Program-made: the position numbers and the translations under genes
Origin: Pseudomonadota bacterium
GTDB taxonomy: Bacteria > Pseudomonadota > Gammaproteobacteria > Steroidobacterales > JBCBZW01
DNA: 37,580 bases
Assembly: GCA_039193195.1 (NCBI GenBank)
Contig: JBCCWS010000054.1
Location: 1-37,580 of the forward strand
Reading direction: 5' to 3'
The notes under the pieces: generated by a model
The model's input: the letters and a program-made list of their open reading frames with translations, nothing else
Database searches by the model: none
What the model was told of the DNA's origin: nothing
In this document: piece after piece, positions 1 to 7,305 of the stretch
Layout of the letters: each line of letters opens with the position of its first letter
Position numbering within the stretch: position 1 is the stretch's first letter

Positions 1-93
1 AGCAAAACACGGGGTGGCGCGCAGTGGAAGGCGCGCAGGCGTACTCAGCAGTACGTGTCGAGCACCTGCAACGAGCACGCGCCGTGTTTTGCT
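1..93. repeat. Imperfect palindrome with nested hairpins at the window edge
   Basis: AGCAAAACACGG at 1-12 is repeated as its exact reverse complement at 82-93. Inside lie GTACT/AGTAC (41-45 and 50-54, loop CAGC) and a pair of GCGCGC blocks around 18-36, so the whole stretch can fold into a branched hairpin. It ends 43 bases beyond the AbiEii relic stop codon. It could be a bidirectional terminator or one copy of a dispersed intergenic repeat family; only one copy is present in this window, so family status cannot be judged. Confidence 0.6.
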
Positions 94-135
94 GTGTCTC
101 GGCGGCCGCAGTAGAAGACTCATGAATAATCCAGG

Positions 136-1068
136 CTAGTGCTCCGCCACGCCACCGCTGAGCACACGCTCCAACTCGTGGGCCTGCTGCTCGCGTTGCC
201 CCGCAGGCAGCTTCGCCAAGTTCTCGAGCTTCCACCTCACGGCCGGGAGTAGATTGAGTGTCATCGATAGCCAGCACATCCCAATCGGGCTCTCCCCGCT
301 CGACTGACATCAGAAAGCGCCGGTGGGCGTCGGGCATGCCGCCAACTGCATCGCGTACCAGCTCCTCCCGCGTACCGAAGAGGTTCTCCAGAGACCTGTT
401 GTGGTCGTCATACCCAAAAAGCGATCGCGGAACTCCGCTTCAATAGCGCGATAGTTAGGTGCAAGCAGCTCGATCGCCGGACGGTTGTGGCTGAGGATGT
501 AGACTACCAACTCCGCTCTCATTCGGTCAGACAAGCCTTCGCCGGAAAGCAGACCTGCCACGTCGAACAAATCGCGCGGATGCTGACGATCAAGGGCAGC
601 AACCATCTTGCCGGCCAACAGATCCTCGAAAGAGACCGCCAGGGACTCCGCAAATCCGAAGTTATTCTCGACCGATGCCGAGACGGACTTGCGCGTAGCG
701 TCGAAGACACAGCCTCGTAGAACAGGGGTGACCTCAACCTTGATCTACACGCCCGCCGCGCGAACGACAAGCTTGGTGACCGAGCCTCCCGGCCGTAGCT
801 GGGAGGCGCTCACATGAGCGCCAGCGATTCCCTGGCGAATTCGCTCGGCGATACGGTTCATTGCCGCATCGATCCCGGCCAACGATGCGCCACGGCCCTC
901 GATTATCAGATAGGTTAGGTCTATGTCGATCGACAGTCGCGGAAGATCGCGAACGAACAGGTTGATCGCCGTTCCACCCTTGAGTGCAAGCGATGGTTCC
1001 TCAGCGACGAATGGCAACGTGCGCACCAACAACGCGACTTGTCGACGATCGGCCTCAGTCGCCGGCAT
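136..1068 (-). pseudogene. abiEii: AbiEii-type nucleotidyltransferase toxin, decayed
   Basis: AbiEii toxins are DUF1814 nucleotidyltransferases that act with the AbiEi repressor in type IV toxin-antitoxin/abortive-infection systems. The start at 1068 (MPATEADRR) overlaps the end of the abiEi relic, as in intact pairs. Seen motifs are the nucleotidyltransferase core ALKGGTAINLF followed by LSIDIDLTYL, and further on KMVAALDRQHPRDLFDV and SHNRPAIELL. The reading frame is broken by an in-frame TAG at 745-747, where relatives as I recall them carry Gln (GVQIKIEV). It is broken again by a frameshift near 395, after FLGM, and a second one near 255-270. After these the correct C-terminus (LPAVRWKLENLAKL) can be followed to a TAG at 136-138. 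The gene is therefore dead as read. Family assignment is firm from the motifs. Confidence 0.85.
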
Positions 1069-1888
1069 GCAGCGCCTCCGGCACGGTGATCTGGTACTTG
1101 CGGCCCAGTCGCCCGCCCGTGGCGATGACGCGCTTGCCACTCCCGAGGCGGAACTTGGTTTCATCCAGTTGCTTGCGCCAGGGATGGGCGTGACGTTCAG
1201 CAAACAAAAAAAATAGGCGAATGACCTTGATGCTGGAGCACGCTTCCAGCAACTTCTGCAAGCGATGCGGGCTGAGCGTGTGCAGGCCTTCCATGATCAC
1301 GTCGACGCTCTCGAAGGTCTCGTGCTTGGGGAGTTCATCGAGCAGTTCGAGTATCGCTCGTTCAGCGGTGGACACAAGGAGGGGCCAAGCGTGCTAGCCC
1401 CATGGCGCTGTCGTGAGTCCATTCGGCAGCCTGGTAGGGCTGTCGCGAAGAGCACGACGAGTTGGGTCTGGCAGGCGAACCGCCCCATCGGCGATGCAGC
1501 AGCCTGGGAACAATCGCGACGCGTTGTGCAACTCGAACGTTCTGCCGAGCGACAGCTTGCTCAGCCAACCGGGAACAGCGGTCTCCGAGAAGAGGTGCAC
1601 GTTGCCCTGCTCCCCAAGCGGCAGGTAATGCTCATACCCTTGAAGCCCATGCGCTGTGCGCCCACCGACAGCCACGGGCAGCCGCAGTAACGATTGAAGC
1701 GAGACGACCAACTGCTCCCATCTCTCTATGCCACCTGGCCGGGTAAAGACCCCTCGTGCGGGCTGTTCCAACCAGCCGCTGGCCACGTACTTGCTGCGTA
1801 GGGCGCGCGAGTATCCACGGGCTTCTAGCCATTGAGCAGTAACTAGCAGCAGGTGTTGGAGCCGGTTTAGCTTTCCTGCGTTTTGCAT
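1055..1888 (-). pseudogene. abiEi: AbiEi-type antitoxin/transcriptional repressor, interrupted
   Basis: AbiEi antitoxins have an N-terminal winged HTH that represses the operon and a C-terminal domain that neutralises the toxin. The likely start is ATG at 1886-1888 (MQNAGKLNRLQHLL). The N-terminal part covers the HTH region (LLVTAQWLEARGYSRALRSK) and the middle domain (VAVGGRTAHGLQGYEHYLPL). The C-terminal part has STAERAILELLDELP and LGSGKRVIATGG, ending at TGA 1055-1057, 14 bases inside the toxin relic. An in-frame TAG at 1394-1396 splits the gene at the sequence WG*HAWPL, where relatives typically read WGQWDWPL. No frameshift is needed to join the two halves, so this may be a single nonsense mutation. 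A downstream start could still give a C-terminal fragment of about 106 residues. Confidence 0.82.
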
Positions 1889-2089
1889 CCTCCTGGTACG
1901 CAGTTTAGCGAGTTCATGAACCGACGCAAGTTCGGGGAGTGTATGATCCGCCAACTGAAAGTTTGCAAATAGAGAAACACGTAAACCCCATGCCGCCATC
2001 TACCAGGCAACCATCGCTACTGAGGCTTTCCCTCGGTGGAGCTTCCTGGAACTTGCAGCTTCGCCTGTAGGCATCCCCGCCCGCGGTGC

Positions 2090-2790
2090 TCAGGTCACCC
2101 CCGCAGGCTGCGCGATTTGATACCCCATCGCCCGATAGCCACGCTGGCGCTTTTCCCACATGCGCCGCAAGACCGGATGATCGCCATCGACAAAGTCGAT
2201 GATTCGGACATCCGACTTACTCCCATGCTCCCGGTGCAGCCTACCCGCGTACTGCTGTAAGGTGCCCTTCCAAGAGACAGGCATTGCCAGAACCAATGTG
2301 TCGAGGGGTGGATGGTCGAAGCCCTCCCCGACAAGTCGCCCGGTCGCCAAAGGCACCCGAGCCTCATCGCTGGGGAGCGAACTCATCTCGGTCAGCACTT
2401 CTGCACGCTGCTTGCGCGCAACCCTACCGTGCAACACGAACGGTCTTAGGCCCCTCTCCTTCAGCGATTCCTCAATACGCACTAGGTGATCGGCTCTTTC
2501 GGTCAATACGAGCACCTTGCGTCCGGCATCAGACGCTTGCTTCGTTTCCAAGGCGATCGCCTTCGTACGCTTATCGTCTTCTGCAAGGGCACGAAACACC
2601 GCCTAAATGCCATCGCCATCGTGAACATGAGGCTGCCCGCTGAGGATTCGCGGGACCACCTCGAGGCGAGTTGGCGCAGTCTCCGACGGCGCTGCTGAAT
2701 GCCGAATCGGGCCGCACTGCATGAAAATGATCGGCTGTTGTCCATCGCGCCGAATGGGCGTGCGATTGAGCAGTGCGGTCAAGGGCAGCG
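2090..2790 (-). pseudogene. C-terminal half of a DEAD/DEAH-type SF2 helicase
   Basis: What remains is the second RecA-like domain of a superfamily 2 helicase of the kind found in large bacterial conflict-system proteins. Visible motifs are VLVLTERADHL (motif IV region), ATGRLVGEGFDHPPLDTLVL (motif V) and QQYAGRLHR (motif VI, Q..GR..R). The tail IIDFVDGDHPVLRRMWEKR and GYRAMGYQI is typical of this group. Upstream in the same frame, TPIRRDGQQPIIFMQCGPIR continues the family sequence, but a TAG at 2603-2605 interrupts it (GI*AVFRALAEDD; relatives usually have Gln there). The first RecA domain with Walker A and DEAD box is missing, and homology stops near 2790, at a hairpin. It is a truncated relic, probably from the same lost defence cluster as the AbiE pair. 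Confidence 0.78.
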
Positions 2791-2812
2791 CCGTTCGCGC
2801 TGCGCGAACGGC
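2790..2812 (-). terminator. Perfect 11-bp inverted repeat downstream of the Tat-protein gene
   Basis: GCCGTTCGCGC (2790-2800) and GCGCGAACGGC (2802-2812) are exact reverse complements separated by one T. The hairpin lies 45 bases past the stop codon of the 2857-3882 gene on the minus strand, and it marks the place where recognisable helicase sequence ends. There is no T-run, so a Rho-independent terminator is only possible; it may also mark a rearrangement junction. Confidence 0.4.
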
Positions 2813-2856
2813 CGCGTCCCTCCACTCTCCTGGCGATACGTCCCCCTAGGCACACC

Positions 2857-3882
2857 CTAGTTCACCAGCCCAGCCCGTTGATAGCTGAACTTCTGCAGCA
2901 GCGCCACCGCCTCTGCCCGGTCCTTCTCATCTATCTGAACGATCCCCACCTCCTGGAAGGCATCCAGCACGGCTTCCGTCTCGACATCGATAACCTCTTT
3001 AGCCGCATCGACGATGAAATTCTCCTGGCCGAGCATCGCCGCCACCTGCACTGCCTGATCGAAGTCCCGGATCAACTCGGGGTCCAGATTCGCCAAGCGG
3101 TTGTTCATCTTATCGCTGATAGGACCTGGAATGTCGATGGCGACAATCACTCCCGCACCCGCAACGACCAACACCAACACAGCGGCGATAGAGATCACGC
3201 CGAAATTGACATTAACCACAAAGTCAATGAGTACGCTTACCTCAGAGATCCCTGTGCCTTGCAACGGCATGCCCACGAGCTGCTGCAAACGACGCAAGTC
3301 AGTTAGCGACTCAACATCGCCTTCGATGGGCTCTCCTAAGGCATCAGCCCGCGCCTTTATCCGTTGAATGGTACCTTCGATCTGCTTGCGGTTGCGCTCA
3401 AAATACTGCACGAGATTCCACTTGAGCACGGAGGGAACCGGGTGCGTGCTAAGGGTATCTCTCAGCGTTTGAGCGAATAGTTGATAGTCCCCCTTGGCCG
3501 CCGCCTCCAATACCCCTTGGTCCGTGATCGCGCGAAGCACTTGCACTTCACTGTGGGAGGAGACCATCAGAGATGGATCGATGCCAGCGTCTAGCAGATA
3601 CTGATCGGGGTCGGCACGAAACTTCTTAGTCTCGTCCGCGTCAAGAAGCACGTTCGCCCACAGTTCACCCGACAGCAATACCTCGTCCCACACTGCCGTG
3701 GGCACGTTTGCCCGAGCCATCTGTAGACGCAGCAAATCTGCGTGCTTTCCGCCCGTTTCCGTTCCCGTAACACTCACTGGCACGCCGTATAGACGACCAT
3801 CTGCCCCTGCTGATAACGGTAGGCCCACGGCACCGAACGCGCCAATAGAGCCTTTGAGAATTCCCCTTCGCGTCTTGTCCAT
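2857..3882 (-). CDS. Tat-signal membrane-anchored protein of a radical SAM operon
   Basis: The 341-residue product begins with a twin-arginine-like signal (TRRGILKGSIGAFGAVGL, Arg5-Arg6), so export in folded form is likely. Residues 75-105 (LWANVLLDADETKKFRADPDQY and following LLDAGID) resemble the short acidic helical segment found in several RiPP precursor leaders and LigA-like proteins. A helical region follows (110-205). A strongly hydrophobic stretch at about 218-250 includes VVNVNFGVISIAAVLVLVV, then a charged helical tail (255-341). No cysteine is present. The start has an ideal AGGAGA eight bases upstream. The gene lies 28 bases after the radical SAM gene, so the two are co-transcribed. 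It is not a classical peptide precursor because it is large. It may be the substrate of the enzyme, or a partner or carrier. Precise family unknown. Confidence 0.85.
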   Translation of the reverse strand: MDKTRRGILKGSIGAFGAVGLPLSAGADGRLYGVPVSVTGTETGGKHADLLRLQMARANVPTAVWDEVLLSGELWANVLLDADETKKFRADPDQYLLDAGIDPSLMVSSHSEVQVLRAITDQGVLEAAAKGDYQLFAQTLRDTLSTHPVPSVLKWNLVQYFERNRKQIEGTIQRIKARADALGEPIEGDVESLTDLRRLQQLVGMPLQGTGISEVSVLIDFVVNVNFGVISIAAVLVLVVAGAGVIVAIDIPGPISDKMNNRLANLDPELIRDFDQAVQVAAMLGQENFIVDAAKEVIDVETEAVLDAFQEVGIVQIDEKDRAEAVALLQKFSYQRAGLVN

Positions 3883-3910
3883 GATGCTTCTCCTAGCGCT
3901 AAGTGACTAC

Positions 3911-4999
3911 TCAAGCTGCCTTTTCCGCCATCTTCCGCCGCAGCGCAGTGGCAATGTTGTATCGGTGGATTACCTCCGGGACAAATTCGTGCCAACGCGC
4001 GATCAAGGCCGCCCGCACGTTGGGGTTCTGATGCAAGATCACGCACGCCTGACAAATGTGCGAAACGTTGGCTAACCCGCGCGTAACTTCCGCGTCGCCG
4101 AACAGCTTGCGGATGATTTCGTAGGGGCCGTCCATGTGAATCCAGATCTTCAGAAAGTCCTCGAGCTGGGAGAGAAACATGTCTCTCAGGGACTGTCGTC
4201 CGAGCGCACCGAGCTTCATCTCCGGGATGTACTCGAAGGTGAGCCCACAGCACCCAGAGACCTGACCGAATGGTGTAACCACTACGTTTTTCAATACCTG
4301 ATCGCATGGTTTGTCGACTATTGCTCGCGCTACCTGAAAGCCCCGGTTCTTGGCTGCTGCGTGAAAGGGCATCCAGGTGTTGCTCTGCAAAGTGAACAGA
4401 TCCGAGTGCTCATTGAGCAGTCTCTGCATAGTGGGATCACCATGTAGCGCCTCGTAGCACGTGCTGTCCTCCGTGTCCTTCTCCACGGTCATCAGCGTTC
4501 GGATTCCAGCACTAACACATGCGTACGCCGCATTGACCACGCAGTGCTGCGGCACCCAGCGCTGATGGTCTCGCCCAGTACTGAAATTGATCTCGCTGAG
4601 CCCGGCACCCAGGAGCTTGGAAACCGCGCGTCTCGTGGTATGCGTGCTCCTCCCCCAGAAGCCATTCGTGACGCATCGAGTGGCCAAACCTAAGTGGGTC
4701 GCATGTGCTATCGCAGCATGCAGATCGTCCCCGAGCAGAAAGCACTCCCCACCTGACCAAACCACAAGCGACATTGCTGGGAATGAAGCTACCGCCTCAT
4801 CCATTGCGGCACGCATCTGGTCTAGCGTTAGCCGTCCGGTGCGTGTGGGATTCGACTCAAAACAGCATTCTTCACACGCGGCATTGCACCGATAGGTAGT
4901 GAGCAGAGTCATTGATCTTGGGTAGTGACTGAGAAGCTCTTCGATGCTGGCCTGGTAGGCTGGCGTTCCGGTTGGCGGACAATTCGTCGCTGACTGCAT
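3911..4999 (-). CDS. Radical SAM protein with SPASM-like C-terminal cysteines
   Basis: Radical SAM enzymes use a [4Fe-4S] cluster and S-adenosylmethionine to make a 5'-deoxyadenosyl radical. The cluster motif is CNAACEEC (Cys38, Cys42, Cys45; CX3CX2C), with an extra Cys46. The GGE motif that contacts SAM is SGGECF at residues 83-85. Later cysteines at 232 (KPCDQV), 250-251 (SGCCGL) and 316/319 (CQAC) could bind auxiliary clusters, as in SPASM or twitch peptide-modifying enzymes. The pattern is not canonical SPASM. Length (362) suits a peptide or protein modifier. Start ATG at 4999 has GAGG eight bases upstream. It is the first gene of a two-gene operon with the Tat-signal protein, and it is divergent from an exported hydrolase with almost no intergenic space. 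A role in modifying the Tat protein is inferred from adjacency only. Confidence 0.88.
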   Translation of the reverse strand: MQSATNCPPTGTPAYQASIEELLSHYPRSMTLLTTYRCNAACEECCFESNPTRTGRLTLDQMRAAMDEAVASFPAMSLVVWSGGECFLLGDDLHAAIAHATHLGLATRCVTNGFWGRSTHTTRRAVSKLLGAGLSEINFSTGRDHQRWVPQHCVVNAAYACVSAGIRTLMTVEKDTEDSTCYEALHGDPTMQRLLNEHSDLFTLQSNTWMPFHAAAKNRGFQVARAIVDKPCDQVLKNVVVTPFGQVSGCCGLTFEYIPEMKLGALGRQSLRDMFLSQLEDFLKIWIHMDGPYEIIRKLFGDAEVTRGLANVSHICQACVILHQNPNVRAALIARWHEFVPEVIHRYNIATALRRKMAEKAA

Positions 5000-5016
5000 G
5001 ATGAAACCTCATCGAC

Positions 5017-5045
5017 TTGATTCATTCCCCAGTCGACACTATGGT
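5017..5045 (+). promoter_or_regulatory. Possible sigma70 promoter of the hydrolase gene
   Basis: TTGATT (5017-5022) and TATGGT (5040-5045) are separated by 17 bases, close to the sigma70 consensus. The site lies just upstream of the radical SAM start on the other strand, so any promoter for the minus-strand operon would have to overlap the hydrolase 5' region. Prediction by eye only. Confidence 0.35.
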
Positions 5046-5072
5046 GAATTCTGGAGAATAAAGACTATAGCC

Positions 5073-6968
5073 ATGACGAACTATTGGGATGAGTGGCGAA
5101 TTCTACTACTAGGTCAAAGAAACTCGAGACCCGGAGCCCTCTCACGACTGACTCTTCGCTCTGAGCGCGACTTGGCGTGGATGGGGCTACTCTTGTGGCT
5201 GTTTGCAAGCGGGGGTCAGGCGGAAACGGTCAAGGAGACTCTCATGCGCGACATCGTTTCGACGGATTGGTTGGGCACCCTGGGCGCAGGTGGTAAACAG
5301 TTGCGGCTTCAGTTTGCTTTCGAGGCGAAGGACGGAGGAATCGAGGGGGTCATGGTCAGCCTGGATCAGTCTCCGGCGCCGCTCGCACTCGCGGAAATCC
5401 AGGTATCCGAGCGACGGCTCAGTTTCGCCGTACCCTCGGCAAGGGCTAGCTTCACAGGCAAGCTGCTCGCGGGTGCGCAGGGTTTAATGAAGATCAAGGG
5501 GCAGTGGTCGCAAGGACCCGGTAAGTTGCCGCTCTCCTTGGAACCCACTGACTCAACACTGCAGTCGGCACGCTGCGGCGTAGAATCCCCTGAGGCTGCT
5601 CGATTGTTGAGTGGCGAATGGATCAGCACGCTCAAGGCGGGAGAAGCTAAGCTGCCCTTGGTACTCAAAGTAGAGCCGTGCGCGGGCGGTGTGAACGCCG
5701 TCGTCGTCAGCAAGCAACAGTCCGCTACCATCACGGTTACGTCGTTGGATATCAGCAACGCGGGGAACATCGAGTTTGCCCTGGGGAGCATCGGTGCAGC
5801 GTTCGTCGGGCGCCTAGAGAAGGACTGCATCGTCGGCCATTGGCGCCAGGGGGGTAAGTCTCTACCTCTCGAATGGCACCGCAACCCATCATCAAGGGAT
5901 CAATCGTCGACCACAGAAAGTACGTCGACCGTAACGAGCGGTGACCCGGTTACCCTACCGTCGGGCGATGGGCACATCAGCCTCGCGGGTACGTACTCTG
6001 TGCCGCTTGGAGAAGTGACCGCCGCTGTGTTGTTGGTCGCCGGGTCTGGACCACAGGATCGGAATGAGTCGATCGGCCAGCACCGTCCTTTTGATAACCT
6101 AGCAGAGTCGTTGACGAAGGCAGGTGTCTCAGTGCTTCGCTACGACAAGCGCGGTGTCGGCAGCTCTCAAGGCGATTACCCTTCATCGGGTGCTCTGGAC
6201 CACCTCGCCGATGTAGCCGCCGCGATGGCATGGTTACGTGAGCGCCACCCTACGCTCCCCTTTGGAATCGTAGGTCACAGCCTGGGTGGCACTTTCGCTC
6301 TGCTCACCGCGCTTGAGAGCTCGGAGGTCGATTTCATCGTGCTGCTCGCAACCCCGGCAATCGCCGGTGTCCCGCTGATGGAGTTGCAATCCAGCGCAAT
6401 CGCGCGTGCGGGCGGCGCCTCGGAGCATGTGGCGGAGCGCCTCGCATCAATCAACAGAAAACTCTATGAAGCGGCCATCGTCCGCTACGAGGACCAGGCG
6501 GCGGCCCTTGCTGCGTTGGAGCAGTTGGTGGAGGAGGCCCGGCTGCAGACAGACGCGCTGCCCGAGGACGCCCTTCCCAGGCGAGATCAACTCAACGGGG
6601 AACTGAAGGCATTGCTACATCCAACATTCCAGTTCATCCTGCAGCACGATCCCGCGCCGTTGATGCAGCGACTGCAGATCCCGGTGCTGGCGCTCTACGG
6701 CGGGAAGGATACACAGGTGACCCCGGAGAACCATCGGGCCGCGTCTGCCGCCCTGGCCCACCTGGGCGACCGTGCGGTGGTCGTTCTACACGCTGACTGG
6801 AACCACCGACTTCAGATAGCGAACACTGGGCACCCGAGCGAGTACGCGTATGCCGGCGACGCGATCGATCCGAGCGCGCTGCGTCACATCAGCGATTGGA
6901 TTGCGCAGTTGCTGTCGAATCCACCCCAACCCCGGCGCATGGCGATTCATGCGGCGGGGGCCCGCTGA
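5073..6968 (+). CDS. Exported alpha/beta hydrolase with duplicated N-terminal beta domain
   Basis: A serine hydrolase, probably periplasmic or membrane-attached; substrate unknown. With the start at 5073 (631 aa) there is a charged N-region, then the hydrophobic segment WMGLLLWLFASGGQA and a likely cleavage before ET. The frame is open back to 4998. The ATG at 5181 would give a signal of only 14 residues, so the start is uncertain. Two related all-beta modules follow (about residues 60-157 and 179-270), both of the pattern W.GTL/W.STL ... KLPL. The catalytic domain (about 300-615) has GPQDR (oxyanion region), the nucleophile elbow GHSLGG (Ser403), the acid in GGKDTQV (Asp546) and His578 in WNHRLQ. 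The arrangement resembles bacterial prolyl-oligopeptidase-like esterases. The divergent placement next to the radical SAM operon suggests co-regulation. Confidence 0.88.
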   Translation: MTNYWDEWRILLLGQRNSRPGALSRLTLRSERDLAWMGLLLWLFASGGQAETVKETLMRDIVSTDWLGTLGAGGKQLRLQFAFEAKDGGIEGVMVSLDQSPAPLALAEIQVSERRLSFAVPSARASFTGKLLAGAQGLMKIKGQWSQGPGKLPLSLEPTDSTLQSARCGVESPEAARLLSGEWISTLKAGEAKLPLVLKVEPCAGGVNAVVVSKQQSATITVTSLDISNAGNIEFALGSIGAAFVGRLEKDCIVGHWRQGGKSLPLEWHRNPSSRDQSSTTESTSTVTSGDPVTLPSGDGHISLAGTYSVPLGEVTAAVLLVAGSGPQDRNESIGQHRPFDNLAESLTKAGVSVLRYDKRGVGSSQGDYPSSGALDHLADVAAAMAWLRERHPTLPFGIVGHSLGGTFALLTALESSEVDFIVLLATPAIAGVPLMELQSSAIARAGGASEHVAERLASINRKLYEAAIVRYEDQAAALAALEQLVEEARLQTDALPEDALPRRDQLNGELKALLHPTFQFILQHDPAPLMQRLQIPVLALYGGKDTQVTPENHRAASAALAHLGDRAVVVLHADWNHRLQIANTGHPSEYAYAGDAIDPSALRHISDWIAQLLSNPPQPRRMAIHAAGAR

Positions 6969-7101
6969 CCGGCGCGAGCGGTGAGGGTAAGCCGGGTGTG
7001 TTCGCGACCACGTGCCAGGCGACAAGCGTGAGCGCCTGCGCGCTAGCCAGGGCGGCTGCACCGCTCGCCCTGCGCCTCGCAATAGAACGCTGGAGGTAAA
7101 G

Positions 7102-7305
7102 ATGGCCGACGACCCCTGGGAGGAGCCGCAGCACTGGTGGCTGGGCGCTTTTTACTTCTGCCGGCATGACGGGCGATTAGTGGTACGCAAGCGCTTTGGC
7201 TCCGGTTGGACGTTTAACTTCGCCCAACCTCTGTCGTGGGTCGCCCTCGTTGCGCTCATGAGCGCTGTCTTAGTCGGTCCGTTGTACATTTTCGGGTGGC
7301 TCTAG
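7102..7305 (+). CDS. Small DUF5808-like membrane protein
   Basis: A 67-residue protein. The start at 7102 is chosen because GGAGGTAAAG sits directly upstream. The N-terminal half has aromatic-rich sequence EEPQHWWLGAFYFCRHDGRL followed by VVRKRFGSGWTFNFAQP, the pattern of DUF5808 (a W.G.FY ... KR.G.GWT.NFA core). The C-terminal half is a single membrane helix (LSWVALVALMSAVLVGPLYI). Function of the family is unknown. It follows the hydrolase gene by 133 bases on the same strand and may be read from its own promoter. Confidence 0.75.
   Translation: MADDPWEEPQHWWLGAFYFCRHDGRLVVRKRFGSGWTFNFAQPLSWVALVALMSAVLVGPLYIFGWL

Noticed and set aside
745-2605. Programmed readthrough or TAG-to-Gln decoding as the normal state here
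   Set aside because: AbiEii has two further frameshifts, the helicase lacks its first half, and healthy genes in the window use TAG as stop. It is kept only as a curiosity to check.
2857-3882. Classical sactipeptide or ranthipeptide precursor
   Set aside because: The protein has no cysteine and is far too long; a different modification or a partner role is needed.
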